DNA of 64,000 nt. It comes from Dermanyssus gallinae. Its lineage: Eukaryota > Arthropoda > Arachnida > Mesostigmata > Dermanyssidae. A program made the position numbers and the translations under genes. The DNA is taken from positions 1-64,000 of the forward strand of contig QVRM01006001.1 in the NCBI GenBank assembly GCA_003439945.1, read 5' to 3'. Positions 1 to 12,230 of the stretch are shown here, one piece after another. Each line of letters begins with the position of its first letter. Within the stretch, counting starts at the first letter, position 1. Below the pieces are notes generated by a model. It was not told the origin of the DNA and did not search any database. It saw only the letters and a program-made list of their open reading frames with translations.

Positions 1-196
1 AATATATGCATGTACGGTTAAATCGATTACAAAGCGCTCGAGTGGAACCGAAACGCAGACCGTCATCGCCGTCTACGGTCCGGCAGTGTCCATCATCACC
101 CTTCTCCTCTTTCCCGATGGATGGAGAAGCAAAAAAGCCGACCGAATTATCTACTAATCTACACGCTGAGGTATAACCGAATCCCGCACACACACA

Positions 197-223
197 CTAT
201 ATATATATATATATATATATATG
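197..223. repeat. (AT)n microsatellite
   Basis: Alternating AT run directly after a short CA run. It is the first of about twenty such tracts in the window. The flanks (1-480) show no convincing coding frame; the small open frames here are short and of random composition. Confidence 0.9.
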
Positions 224-529
224 TATAGTGCTCATCTTTAACAATTAACTTTATGGACCCCCGTTACTCGCGCGATAGGACTTGCCGTGCTACCGATCTG
301 CGTGCGTGTTCGTACGCAGCAGCCGGAAGAAGACTTTTAAGCAAGCCATGCGAAACGTCCGCTTGAGAGCGGGACGCGGGCGGGGCGGGGGGATGGGGTG
401 GGTGGCGGCGGTGCAGTAAAGCTCTACCAATTGAATTAATTTGCTGCCGGTTGTTTTTGTTAAATCTAGCTAACCAATGTGTGCCCACACCCGAGTCCGT
501 TTTATTAGGATTTGGTTCGCTTTGCGGCG

Positions 530-705
530 TTGCATATGGCCGATAGTGGTGGTGCCGCCATGGAGCAGTTGGCTTATCAGCGCCAAGCCGCTTGGAAAAG
601 CCCCCTTAGCGAAAACGTGGTCGGCTCCCGGTCGGGGGTTGAACCCACGACCTCCGCGTGCGCAGCAATAAACGGCAGCGCTCTACCGTTGCTTCGTCAT
701 ATCGT
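530..705 (-). repeat. tRNA-like repeat (SINE head or tRNA pseudogene)
   Basis: Read on the minus strand, GGTAGAGCGCTGCC resembles a tRNA D-arm/A box. About 35 bases further on, GTGGGTTCAACCCCCGAC resembles a T-arm/B box. The acceptor stem does not close well and the sequence continues about 90 bases past the T-arm, so a functional tRNA is unlikely. A tRNA-derived SINE or a tRNA pseudogene is the better reading. Only one copy was seen in the window. Confidence 0.5.
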
Positions 706-1654
706 CAGCATTTGGCATTTCCGCAATCATCTGCAGCTATTCGTGCTCCACTTAACTGGGGTCGATGCCACTAATCCGTGAGATGACAAGCATTCAAAAA
801 AGCATCTATGGGATTAACGTTTTGTGGCGGTGAAACAGTTCTCTTTTGATAACACGCATGCCCACTTGTAATGGTTTTGGTCAGCGGTGGTGGCGTAGTT
901 GAAAGGAAGATTTTATTTCTTTTTTTTATAGCTTGTCGCTTACTACTTTCGTTTCAATTGCCACGTTTGTCGGCCGCTAAAATGCACATAATGCCTCTCA
1001 TGTTGCCTAATGTATGGAAATTTACGTACGTAAGCATTTTTCGTTTTATTTATTAGTCCGCACAACGCAGTGGTAAGATATACCATGTTTTTAAATGAAA
1101 ATGGAGAAAATAGGTAGAATTATTACACCTTCTTTGACTAAAGGTCAATTAGATTACAGTCTTTCGTTATGTGCGAGTTGTCGGCGTGCATGTGCTCATA
1201 TTAGGATACTCGAAAATAAAGTCCAAATAAAGGTGAGCGCCGTAGACAGGTGAAAAACTTAATGACACCAGTGTTCCGGTGTTAAAGGAATCATCAGCAC
1301 CAATCAGATGCCACAACTACGTCGCAGTTTTACATATGCAATCCAACAGAAAGTCAACGGGGCCCTTTCGGTGCATAACTAGCACCGAATGGCTCGTTTT
1401 TCTGATGCCGGCAGCTAGGGGGTACAATAAAGCATCACCACTACGCCACAGTACAACCGCTGAATCCGGCCAAACCATGAAAAGTATATGACAAAATAGC
1501 GTGAGCCGCCGATAGACAGACCTTCGCGCAATAATGCCAGATAGCGCATTGTGCGCTCAATACGCTCGCTCCTCTGGTGTATCGCGATCCACTATGTGCC
1601 CCATACAAACTGTACTGTTTGCGTGGTGAGGAGCAAGGCAGACGCCAGTGATGC

Positions 1655-1835
1655 CTGTTGAGGCGTGGGCAGATTAGCTAAGTATTGTCACGCAATTCCG
1701 TGCCTGAGCGCGCGGGGGGGGTCATCTGGGTTTTGGGGGTTTTGTGTGAGTCCCACGCTAGACGCTGCTAGTCGTGTTGGCGGCGCATGCGCATCATGCA
1801 TACCTGAAACCTCCCACATGAAAAAAAAGGCAAAT
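1655..1835 (+). mobile_element. 5'-truncated R1-like retrotransposon 3' end
   Basis: The segment holds a T/G-rich stretch, a GTCCCAC-like box, the phrase GGCGCATGCGCATCATGCAT, an ACCTCCCA box and a short A run. The same order occurs near 40,450-40,600 (plus) and, reversed, near 15,232-15,378 and 38,650-38,770. In the 50.7-51.7 kb element the related block is the 3'UTR after an R1-type ORF2 C-terminus, which gives the assignment. No coding sequence is left here, only the tail. Confidence 0.6.
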
Positions 1836-1965
1836 AAGCTTGGCCTAGAACTGCTCGCACTGTCTAGTCGGGTCGCGATGCGTGTGCCATGGTTCGTATA
1901 TGCTACTTGCACGTTTGTGTCCAAACTCGTTCATCTTAAAACCCTAACAACGGCCACACCAGATG

Positions 1966-2225
1966 CAGTAACAACAACAACAACAACAACAACACCGGTG
2001 ACACGGAAATCGACTCGATGGAGCAGCTCATTGGCTCGTTTATATCAACTGGCCGTTCACCTGCGAACTATTCCCAGTCGAGACTATTCGTGTGCCTGTC
2101 AACACATGCGCTGTGCTACAGCCGGTGCTCTTGTTGACATTGTTGTTGTATCTGTTTTTGTTGTTGTTGTTGTTGTTGTTGTTGCTGTTGTTGACGATAA
2201 GACTAATGACATTAGCAACATCAAC
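1966..2225. repeat. (CAA)n and (TTG)n trinucleotide runs
   Basis: An ACAACAACAA run near 1,970-1,994 is followed about 160 bases later by a TTG run near 2,140-2,195 of opposite sense, so the two could pair as an imperfect hairpin. The open frames across them (poly-Thr, poly-Val or poly-Asn) are explained by the repeat and are not called as genes. Confidence 0.8.
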
Positions 2226-2479
2226 AGTAACGATCATAGTAAGGCAGGCTGCAGTCGCTTATTGGGAATGAGCCCGAATTCGTTCCTATATCGTTCGTTG
2301 GCTGAACGAAATTTGCTCCGTCCTGCGTTGTTGTGGCAAACGACAGCGTGAACTGGAATACGCCTTGTCAGCGGGGCGTTCGGCGTCTAGACGGTCGCTA
2401 GTCTCAGTGTTCGGCAGGTTCGTTCGTAGTTTGCGGTCAATGTAGTTCAGTCACTACAGTCGAGCCTCAATGAACGCCG

Positions 2480-2710
2480 GACGCAGGGGCGGGAAGAGGT
2501 AAGGAGAGAAAGAGGCTGTGGGATAGGGCGAATAGGGAATAAAAAGTGGTGTGGGTTCGAAGGAATAGGAAACGAAAAGTAATGTGGGATCAGGGGAATA
2601 GGGAATAAAAGGGATATGGGGTTGAAGGAATAGGGAACTGAAGAACGGTGTGGGTCGAGGGATCGGGAAAGAAAAGGGGCTGTAGGAGGGCCTAGGAAAG
2701 GGAATGGGGA
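2480..2710. repeat. Degenerate purine-rich minisatellite
   Basis: Repeated variants of GGTGTGGG..GAAGGAATAGGGAA occur four to five times with a period near 50 bases, strongly purine on the plus strand. Its reverse strand gives an open frame of repeating Ile-Pro-Tyr-Ser-Pro-like peptide, which I read as a by-product of the tandem repeat. Confidence 0.6.
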
Positions 2711-4480
2711 GAGATAGAGATGGTTTCAACCTGGTGTAACCGCCGCGCTGAAAACGGGCATGGCTGTGTGAGGGTCATGCCAAGTGGCAGTGTAAACGGG
2801 TCATGCTGATGACATCTCTCGACGGTCTGATGTTGCCGGGGGCGGGAGTCTATCACCACCATTACCAACAACAGTATTATGAATGATCCCTGCGGACACA
2901 ACAACCGGTAAATAATGTAGTGGTGGGATGTTCGCAAGCGATGCGTCTACCAAATGGCTGGCAAGAAAGACAGGCGGAGAAATCGCAGCAACAACAACAA
3001 TAACAAGGCGTGCAAGGAAAACTATAATGATCGTGACGAAAAGATGGAAGATCGACGTGAGGCCAGAAGGAAACAGGAGCGGTGCAATCGAATCGAGGGG
3101 GCGACGCGGGCTGTGTATAAGTAAGTAGGCAGAGAGACGCACCAGCAATCACAGGTGTAAGTAGAGAAAAAGAAGCGATTGTTCAACCCGAACGATGAAT
3201 TCTTCCAGGCTGTCACGACAAGCAACAGGAACAACCGCAATCACTGCTATAGTATCAGCAGGGCCGCTGCCACTACGTCGCTTAATTAGGCAGCAGTTCC
3301 AATACTATTCGACAACCTTGTGCGCGAATTGTGATGATGATTCAGCCCGGCCAGGCCCGGCTAACCAACCGGCCGATTAGAGGTACTAGAAGCCTGTGCG
3401 CATGTAAACTTGATTAATAATATAAACAATAAAAAAATATTAATAATTGTCTAATGCAGTATGTAGAAGCAGTGCTGTCGCGTCGACAATCGGCGCGATG
3501 GTTTGACAAGCTAAGCTTCCGTTGCTAAAATCAATACAATACATTCGAACACTATAATTGTAAACTAGGGACAGCAATATAAATTACTAATATTTCAAAA
3601 TACGTTTAATAAGTATGTTTATTTAAAATATTTGTGTTCATATTAAAGGTTATTAAAATTCTGAAAGTAAAACAACCTACTACCGCTGCTGTTGCTACGT
3701 TTATGGAAGAAGCGCTATTTTGGTTCTAGTATTTGTCGTCGTATCCCGCTGTCGTCCTCGGCTGCTGTCGGTTCGGTTTTCTTCTCAGTACGCATATGTA
3801 GGTTAGTAAATCATACTACTACATATACTCATTTCTTTCATTTGTAACATCGTGGTGAGTTGGCTAGATGGCTCTGACCCTTTCTCTCCACTCATCAAGG
3901 GAATATTGGCGCCTGTTATCGGGAATATTTGGGTAGGACCTTTCTTTCCTGCGCTTTTATGTCGACATTCAACATGAATCCGCGCCTCTGCGGTACTGAA
4001 CATGATGGCGAAGTGAACTCCCAACTTTTGTGTGATTGCATTAGTGCCGTAGGAGAAGCTGGGGTAAGAGGGTACACGTTCCTTAAGGCAAATGTCTCAG
4101 TGCTCTCATCAGAACCTATATATGCTTGACATAGGGCGTATGTTTTTATAGTAATGCGCTTTCAATATATAACAGAGTCACACAGCTTACACATAACACT
4201 CACAACGGGAATAGCGCAGTCGCAGTTGCTATAGAAACAATCTGACTTAGACCAAGCATGCAGTTATATATACATATATAATTTGTTTATATTTTTAAGT
4301 GGTGATAGACTCCAAAAGGTTTCCTACATCTATTTTCTCGTCAAAATAGTGATGCAATGAATTAACGCAACGTTACGTGTATGTGAAGTATGCACGCCTT
4401 TTTTGGGCCTTTAGTGTGGTTTATTTCGGCTGGCGGGGAACAAACACTCACTTAAGCTTTCCTTTCTATATAAGTATACA
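2711..4480. other. No gene recognised
   Basis: This stretch of mixed composition has several overlapping short open frames (60-115 codons) on both strands between 2,790 and 3,380. None has a recognisable domain, and none has a matching splice-site pair that I could support. From 3,400 to 4,480 it becomes AT-rich with scattered AATAAA-like words. Confidence 0.5.
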
Positions 4481-4617
4481 GTGCATAGAAAGCTTCGTCG
4501 CTTCGTACTTGGACATGCGTTGTCGTTGTTGTCGTCATCATCGGAGGACGCTGAACTAATTGAGTTGCACATTGTTGATGTTCTGGCGAACGTAACGCAT
4601 CCATATCCACCTTACGA

Positions 4618-4746
4618 CGCCAATAACAACAATAGCACCAGCAGCAGCAGCAACAATGACAGCAGTAACAACAATAAAAGTAGCAACAATTGCACCATCA
4701 GCAACAACAGCAATAGTACCGTCAGCAACAACAACAAGAGTAATGG
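4618..4746. repeat. CAA/CAG-type interrupted trinucleotide repeat
   Basis: Repeated AACAAC and AGCAGC units. One frame reads Asn/Ser-rich for 97 codons and the opposite strand reads Val/Ala-rich. The balanced repeat nature and the lack of splice signals argue against calling a gene. Confidence 0.75.
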
Positions 4747-5038
4747 CACCTGCCAACTAATCGAGGCATCGTAGTACGAGCAGTAAAAGCGGATACTAGT
4801 AGAATTAATTTTTGTTGTTAAATTGGTGAAATTTTGTGAATAACAAATAAATAAAGCAGCTCACTGGCCAATGGAGGCCTTTGACAGATACCCTCCTCGA
4901 ACGGTACGCGGACAAAGGCGGAAAGATGAGTCGATCTCTGTGCTTCCGGACAGTCATAGAGGCGGACGAACTGGATGGACCAACGTCAGGTTCGCGCTGG
5001 ATTCGAGCTAACTACTAGTGTAACGACGTAGGCAGACA

Positions 5039-5042
<4 letters not shown>

Positions 5043-5079
<37 letters not shown>
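5043..5079. repeat. (AT)n microsatellite
   Basis: Pure alternating AT run. The DNA between here and 6,400 contains no supported gene. Confidence 0.95.
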
Positions 5080-5082
<3 letters not shown>

Positions 5083-5773
5083 GATGTTCAATTGAGAAGG
5101 TACGAACTTTGTGTTTATATATATACAAATATATCTGCATACATGTTTACCGGTGTAATATACGAAACTTAGCTCAAATCTGCAAATGCATTAATTTAAT
5201 TTAGTAATGGTGTATTCATTTTCTGTTTAGGCAGTGCCGCAGGTCTTTTGCAAGTAGCCTGGAAGGCTCTGGTCTCGCAGCCTTCACCGTTGCTTAGCCG
5301 TTCGAATCAGGTCGCGTAGATCCCAGCGGTACACGTACGCTGCTACAACTGCAGGAGCGGTGTCTTGCATCAAATTGCCAGGGTTACGTCGACGTTTGTG
5401 TAACGGAAATACATAGTGGCTGCGATGATGACAGAAATGATAGAAGCGCAGTAGCCGAGGCAATACGATTAAGCATGCTTGTTGTTGACGTGATCGTCGA
5501 TATGTGGTAACGCTACACCATTAAGCTGAGCACAAAAGGCCACAGTTCAGGAGACGTTATCCACGCGCAATGCGGTCCGTGCGTTATTTATGCATTTTGC
5601 AAGTTTCTCAACTTAATAGGGAGTACTAAAGAACGCTGCGCTACAAAATAAAGTCATGCGACGTTTAATATCGATTGCCGGCAGATTAAACCCCGTCATA
5701 GAATTAAAAAATCGCGTTCATGTGAAGTGGGCTAAGTGGACTAGTGCAGTACTGTGTATAATGGAAATTAAAC

Positions 5774-5776
<3 letters not shown>

Positions 5777-5816
<40 letters not shown>
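5777..5816. repeat. (AT)n microsatellite
   Basis: Pure alternating TA run inside AT-rich DNA without a recognisable gene. Confidence 0.95.
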
Positions 5817-5817
<1 letters not shown>

Positions 5818-6403
5818 CTAAAACTAGCAAGAAGCACAGACAACTGTCTTCACTTGCTTTGCCAATTTGATAGTCCTATCTTGGACAGTACGCATAGACG
5901 CCTATGACGATTTTACGAGCTTTCTAACAGAGTGTTTTCAAACCGACTAAACTCTAATATTTTGTATATCCCGGGATACGTACTGTATTACCACATTTCA
6001 GTGGTGACACAGCACGTGTGAACATTCTTATTGCTATAATAATAATAATGATTGGTATTACAATTTATTATAAGGAGCTCATATATCACAAACTCGTCTA
6101 GAGCATTTACGCCTGAGATATGTGGGCCAGCTTGTGAACTAAAATTTATTATCTAGCAATTTAAACAAGATGGGTTCTGACTGAATTAGGACGAGTTGGC
6201 GCGACAAATGACCGATCTTATCGGCTGAATGTGTTGACCCCGCTACGTAAAAACTGTAATAGGGTGGCCGTTTTAACCGTGATCTTATCGGCTACTGATA
6301 AGAGATAACTATTTTAATTTAATTTGAGAATATTAAAAGATAAGTTCATCTCTATCATTCTCCTTTCCTGTCATCCAACAAATTTATATATATATTAGTA
6401 GCG

Positions 6404-6748
6404 GCGGTAGCATGGGCGACTAATACACAGTTCAAACAGCGCGGCCGGCTATTGCAGGTTCGAGTCCCGGCCACCCTGTTTTTTTTCTGTTGGAGCTAGT
6501 TGCACATTGTCCTACTGCTACGTCCCTCTGCTGGAAAGCCGAATATAAGTTCAATAATAGGAAGGCGATGACGATGGAAGCATTTAGACGCTACTTGTGT
6601 CGCCATATCTTCTTATTCGTTACGGAAAGGTATGTGTTGGATAAAAAAAAAATATATAATATAATATATATTACCATAATATATATATATATTATATACT
6701 GCCGCTCTAAGCGCCCCTGATATAAAAGGGTGACATTGTGTATTTAGG
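6404..6748 (+). mobile_element. tRNA-derived SINE-like repeat, unit 1
   Basis: The unit begins with a tRNA-like head containing GGTTCGAGTCCCGGCCACC (B box) at about 6,459-6,477, followed by a T run. A unique body with AGTTCAATAATAGGAAGGC and GATGGAAGCATTTAGACGCTAC follows. Past an AT-rich patch comes a tail reading CTAAGCGCCCCTGATATAAA and then GGTGACAT..GTGTATTTAGG. The body and tail repeat immediately downstream (6,749-7,060), and the tail recurs near 53,955-54,030. Head, body and tail order fits a pol III-transcribed SINE. Confidence 0.6.
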
Positions 6749-6916
6749 TATAGTTCAATAATAGGAAGGCCGATGACGATGGAAGCATTTAGACGCTACT
6801 GTGTCGCATATCTTCTTAGTTTCGTTACGAAAGTGTAGTGGTGGTTTAAAAAAAAAAAAAAAATCTATATATATATATATATATACATTATATAGTATAA
6901 TATATATATATAATCA

Positions 6917-6956
<40 letters not shown>

Positions 6957-7062
6957 ATATATATAAGACACTGCGCCCCAGTCTAAGCGCGCCCCTGATA
7001 TAAAAGGGTGACATGTGTATTTAGGTATACATGCCAAGCGAACAATAAATCAATCAATCAAT
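6749..7062 (+). mobile_element. SINE-like repeat, unit 2 (tandem, headless)
   Basis: This is a second copy of the body and tail of the preceding unit without its tRNA-like head. It has single-base differences throughout. The internal AT patch is expanded to more than 100 bases (about 6,864-6,963). It ends in an (AATC)n-like run, CAATCAATCAATCAA, of the kind seen at SINE 3' ends. The arrangement suggests tandem duplication or unequal exchange, not two independent insertions. Confidence 0.55.
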
Positions 7063-7854
7063 GTCTAAAGTGTAAGCTACTTTGAGACACAGTTTTAACA
7101 AAACCATAGATATGTTTCCACAGACATTTGACGACAATAGTGTATAATTCTATACATTTAATCGAGAATATTGTTTGCACTCGCGGAGGTAATAACTAGA
7201 AACAACTGGGAGGTCAGAGCAGCCGCTCGCTTTGCAGAAGATCACAAGCTGGCTAAAAATCGCAAGCTGGAGCAAAACATCATCGTTCAACTAGAGTCGC
7301 TGCGGCGACCGATGATAGCAGGGTATGGCAGTTTTTGCTACAGAGGACATCGGTTGAAATTTAACGCGGAAACACTGCGTCGATCAATGAATAATTGAAT
7401 AGGACTCGCAAGGAACTCGCCTTTCTGCCTCACTGAGTGAAGTCGGCGTTCGAAGTGCATGTGTAAGTGAATGAAAAAAATAAATATTTAAAAACAGTAA
7501 TTAGAACTATTTAAATCAACTCTGTACTAAAGCTACAAACAGAGAACTGATTTTTAAATGTGGGATTTGCAAGAATACATACTAGTCAAAATAACAGGCT
7601 TTAATTACTTTTCTGAAAGTCTCTAGGTGGGCGGCACGTTTAAAGTATAAATGTAGCACTAAAAATAATTTTATGGTAAACACTCATTGCCTTCGCATGT
7701 GTTTGGCAGATGGCAGGATAAATTCTCGGAACTAGAGCAATTTGGTGAGATAAAAACTAGCAGCTTAGCATAATGGTAATAGGGACGCCTAAAAGTATCA
7801 AAATAATTTGACAGTAGCGTCCTCAGAAACATGACTAAGAGCAGTAATAGTAAC

Positions 7855-7856
<2 letters not shown>
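7063..7856. other. No gene recognised
   Basis: AT-rich sequence. A 75-codon plus-strand frame at 7,171-7,398 is open and reads as an ordinary mixed-composition peptide, but it has no domain, flanking splice consensus or repeat relative that I can recognise. Confidence 0.45.

Positions 7857-7858
<2 letters not shown>

Positions 7859-7902
<44 letters not shown>
7859..7902. repeat. (AT)n microsatellite
   Basis: Pure alternating AT run of more than 40 bases. Sequence from 7,903 to 9,100 is AT-rich with short TTG runs near 8,665 and AT runs near 8,960-9,010, and no supported gene. Confidence 0.95.
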
Positions 7903-7905
<3 letters not shown>

Positions 7906-9484
7906 TACATACGTTAATCACTATCATGTATTAGTATATAAAGGTTACATTAGTGGCGTTCAAGCACATTGCAATAATGTTTACAGGATCTTCTTCCAGT
8001 TTCATAGTTATAGTAGTAATGATTATATTAAAAATAGTAACGTCGTTCATTCCTGTCTTCGTGCCAGTAGCGGGGCGGTGCTCTGGCGTCTGGTCTCTGA
8101 CAGAAAGCCCACTACCGCATTTCACTGACAATTTTTTAAAAATTTGCCAGAGAAATGCAGTGGTAGGTAATTATTTATTATAGTAAGAAATTGAAACAAA
8201 AACTGCTAAGAAAACGTGCATACCAACCAACAACCATGACTGCAACGCCACATAGTTAACAATATTGATAACATTGGACAACAATAGCAGCAAAAATTGC
8301 AACAACGAGAACAAACATGCTTTTTTCATCTGAATACTCTGTGTGTTTCGATGTGCTACATAGATTTTGATGTCTATTTGGTCCTCGTTACTGGTGGCTT
8401 TATCGTTGCTCCTACGAGAAATAGCGTAAATGCGAGCATCACTTAAGACTGGATTTTGCCTGGAATGACATTTTCTATTTTTGAAAGGTTCCATGCCAAT
8501 ACGAGAAGAGGTAAACTGAACCCTGTTGCAGCATTCTTAGTCAACCGATGGGAGGTCAGGCGGCGGTTGCGCCAAGCTTTGAGTATTTTAAATGGTTGTC
8601 GATGTTGCTCTTTCGCCATAGCTAGAGCCAATATTGTTGCTAATGACGCTAGTTTAATTTTACTTTGTTGTTGTTATTGTTGTTGTTGGTACTGTCACTA
8701 ATGGTAATGTTTTTGCTATACGCTGTCCTTCAATTATTGCTACTGTTATATTATTATATCTGTGTTCTGCTATGTTTGTTACATACGCTTAATCTGTTGT
8801 ATACTAGTAGTGTATAGGCTCAGTTATAAATATTGCACAATAAATTATATACTTCATCGTAAATGAGCGAACTGGCAAAACATCAGCTCATACTGAGGCT
8901 CACAGGACATTTGCTCACAAACCACTTTACTCTTTTTTTTTTAAATAAAACTGTTGATTAATATATATATATATATATACTACGCTCCTTTATATATATA
9001 TATATACTACGCTACTTAGATATCGAGGCTGAACACAAATTGTATTGTCCCTCAGCACTCTGTTTTCAGCACGTGTACTACATATGTGTTTCTATCCATA
9101 CTGTACCGGTTGTAGTAGTGGTAGTAGTAGTAGTAGTAGTAGTAGTTGAGAGTGAATCATAGAGTAGTATAGTAAACGTATATCAAAAGAGAAGTACAGA
9201 AGTGTCCATGTAGAGACGCGGCGGGCTCGCACACAGTTCGCAGAGGCAAAAAGAGAGAGAGAGAGCGCGAGAGACAAAAAACGCTCGAGTTGTGCTGAGC
9301 GAATTGTGGAGCAGCCTATGTCTGCCGCTCGCAGGTACGTCGGCAAGCGTTCAGGCACGTATCCCGCCTGTTGGCCGCTGTTATGTGAACTGGCTGACAG
9401 ATTGTGCGGCTATGAACTCTAGCACGGGCCGAGTAGTCAACGACCGTCGCGATTTAGGCCGCTTACGACGTCGGGCGTGATTTT

Positions 9485-9518
9485 TTACTAGAGGAGTCTT
9501 ATTAGACTCCTCTAGTAA
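9485..9518. repeat. Perfect short hairpin
   Basis: Arms of 14 bases (TTACTAGAGGAGTC and its exact complement) flank a 6-base loop, TTATTA. It sits just after a GC-rich block. It is not followed by a T run on either strand, so a pol III terminator role is not supported. Confidence 0.85.
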
Positions 9519-9519
9519 T

Positions 9520-10380
9520 GAGCCATCGCGCAGAGGGTGGCTGGCTGGCTCTGGCGCCAGGCCAGCATAGGCAGCCTGGCGCACCGTCAGCATCGACATC
9601 ACCATCTCCATCACCATGACCAGTATCACCGTGACCACGACCAGTATCAGCGCGACCACGACGAATATCGCTCGACCACACTCCAACTCCAAAACGGTGC
9701 GCAGGCCAGATTCTCGTAGCCGAGGCTGGGTGATTCGGGGACCACGTGTTTCGTGTGCGCCCCGTTACCCCGTCAGCTCCACGAAATCGGCCACAGTGAC
9801 TGTTTGTCACAGGCGGTTTGGCGGAGCCCGCCTTAGAGAGCAAGCAAATATAGGCGACCGATCAGCGCCAGTTGGTTTTCCGGTTCCCGGGTCCATTTTT
9901 TTCTCCGCCGTGCCACGTTGCTAAAACAAGGAAGCAAGCAGCGAAGACGTTAAACTATGGCTGACGTTAATGATTGACCTTCTCCTTTCTGGTTCCATGT
10001 TTCCTTCTCCCGTAGCCAGGCTGCCGTAGTGACGGCAGGCTTTGTATGATTGCCTGATGATGATGATGATGATGATGACGATGACGACAACGATGATTGT
10101 CATGATGACGTTGTCGTACAATTCTGATTCTCACTGTTATTATTCTTAATGTCCGTACTCTACGTTTTATTGGCGGGATTGGCACAGCTGTTAGCGACAT
10201 TACCACAACCAAGTCGGGAATGACAAGAGATCAGCGATCTAGAAGCGACGAAACTTTTTAGGAACATACTCATAGCAAAATCTACAGCAATCTATATCCG
10301 CCGCTCGACACACACCCCTCAGGCCTCCGGGCAGAAGCTGGCTACGAATAGACTCACACCTCCCTCGATTTTTGAAATAT
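9520..10380. other. Trinucleotide-rich block, gene not resolved
   Basis: Contains CAC/CAT-type repeats near 9,595-9,670 (one plus frame reads a His/Asp/Tyr-rich repeat) and a GAT run near 10,057-10,090. Several frames are open on both strands, as expected from repeat DNA. I see no decisive splice pair. Confidence 0.4.
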
Positions 10381-10384
10381 TTGC

Positions 10385-10552
10385 ACCGGCAATTCCCGGT
10401 CGGTTGGGAGGATGGCAAGATGACTGTTTTTTTTTGGGTTGGAGTCCCACACTACTGCCCTACACACCTTGCAGACGAGTTTCCTGCAGTGGTGTCCGCG
10501 TGTGCAAATCGCATTTCCAGTTACTCCTCTATACAAAAAAAAGAAAAACAAA
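10385..10552 (+). mobile_element. Stand-alone R1-like 3' end
   Basis: Block order is a T run, GGGTTGGAGTCCCACACTAC, GTGTGCAAATCGCATTT, CTCCTCTATAC and an A-rich tail. This parallels the 3'UTR of the R1-type element at 51,548-51,680 (TTTTTAGTGGGT, AGTCCCACACTACC, GTGTGCGCAAAGCATTTT, CCTCTAC, A run). No ORF2 sequence is attached upstream. I read it as a severely 5'-truncated insertion. Confidence 0.6.
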
Positions 10553-10918
10553 AAGGGAGACGCCATCGATCAGGTCCCTGCCGCTTCGACAGTGCGTAGC
10601 ATTGTCGATCGGTGATGCTTTCTGCTGTGGTGAAGCTAGTTTGGCATCGCAATGTTTCATTCCACCTACATATGCGTGCGTGGTGGTGATTCCTAGCTCG
10701 TGGAGCAGTTGGTTTTGCTGCGACTGTTGGCGAAGCCATGACTTCTGCTATTGCTGCTGCTGCTACTGCGGCTATTGGCGGTGGTCCTCTGCACTCCGAC
10801 GTTATAACGCTGACCACAGCCGCCGATGACTGTTGAGTGCGAATGAGGAGTTGATTGGTTGGTAGCATTGCTCTATGCTTTCGATCTCAGTTTCTTTGTA
10901 CTGCATTCATCATTTTCC

Positions 10919-10972
10919 TCTCTCTCTCTCTCCCACCTCTTCGTTCTCTCTCTCTCTCTCTCTCGCTCTCCC
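10919..10972. repeat. (CT)n microsatellite
   Basis: Two long CT-dinucleotide runs (Ser/Leu-rich in translation). No gene is called over them. Confidence 0.9.
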
Positions 10973-11049
10973 ATCCTCTTTCTCGTTCGTTCTCACGGCT
11001 GCTCACTCTATCAGTGTGTCCTGCACAATGTTTCCACCATTGAGTATTA

Positions 11050-12230
11050 CCGGCCACCGTCTTTTGCCACCGACCGTCGCCTCGCTCTTGTTACTACAAC
11101 ACTCCGCCCTCCCCCCCCGTTTCCGTCATTGTAGATTTTAGGTCGCCGTCAAGAGGGCAACCTCGTAGGCAGTCAGTCCAATCAACAGCGGCACCACCAG
11201 GATCAGTGCCAGTAACAGTGTGTGCAGCAGGCCGTCTGGCACCGTAGCAGCACAAGCCAGCAATAGCACTCAATCGAGATTGGTGGATGCACACGGACGT
11301 CTTGTCGTCCGTCGAGTTCCCACGGAGAAGACGCCAGAAGCCGTGGAGGAGAGCGACTCCTGGAGAGCCAGAAGCCAATGGAGATCGCTAGCCGTTCGCA
11401 CTGGCCGAATTGCCGCGTTGGATCGCCGACCGCGATCGCGGTATGGCGGTGGCAGTATTGGTGATGGTGGTGACGGCGGTGGTGGCCTACTTTCGGCCGT
11501 TGAGAACGGCCCCCAACGACTGCTGGCGCCAACACAGCTATCTCTAACAGACGTTCCGTTCTATGGATACATGCACGCACGCACGAACAGGCAGAAAGAC
11601 AGTGAAACAACTACACCAACCTAGGGTCGGTCGCTCGTCGCCTGACTTATAGGCTAGCTTTCTTAGGGCGAAGTAGCAGCACCAGCTTTTGCGGGGCTTG
11701 CCCTCCGCATTTCCTTCTATTTCTGCGAACTTCTGGGATATGAACGAATACAGAGAGATAAATATCTGAATCAAAGACGCAATGGGTCAAAATGAGACAG
11801 AAATGTATGTGTATCTGTGTGTGTGTGTGAAAGTCAAAGAAACGAGTGCGTGAGAGAGAGAAAGGGGAAATATAGAGGAATAAGGTAAATAACTACTAAC
11901 AGGCAAATCAATGAACACAATGCTAACAAACTCTACGGCTGCTGCGGCTGCTGCTACGGTACTCACTGCGGCTCGTGCCAATGCGACGTCATAGCGAGTA
12001 GCAGTGGCTGACAATGATAATGGACGCTGACCAAGCGATTTTCAGCGCTTGAGTTATGCCTACTCAGACCTCAAAGACACGCAGACGTACATAAACCAGC
12101 CTGTGCGCAGTAACTCACAGCAATACGTACGAAGCACGAATCTAGCCTAAAATGACATGCCCCATCTTTCCCAGTTTGGGAGAGTGGCAGATCTCAGTCG
12201 AAGTCGTGCCGAAGTGCCAAAGACAAGGCC
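11050..12230. other. GC-rich block without resolved gene
   Basis: A GC-rich stretch has long open frames in both directions (about 11,203-11,610 minus and 11,220-11,624 plus). The frames are mutually antisense and neither shows a domain. A host exon is possible, but no acceptor/donor pair sets it apart from chance openness in GC-rich DNA. Confidence 0.35.

Noticed and set aside
6412..6480. Functional tRNA gene
   Set aside because: The B box is good, but the D-arm and acceptor stem do not form a cloverleaf, and the sequence continues into a SINE-like body.
6600..6990. Ile/Tyr-rich frames over TA runs
   Set aside because: Pure translation of AT microsatellites. The same applies to similar frames near 14.8, 24.0, 24.5, 24.8, 44.1, 50.4 and 58.0 kb.
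11203..11624. Antisense pair of long open frames (134-135 codons)
   Set aside because: Neither shows a domain, codon pattern or splice pair that would let me choose between them. Listed only as an unresolved GC-rich block.
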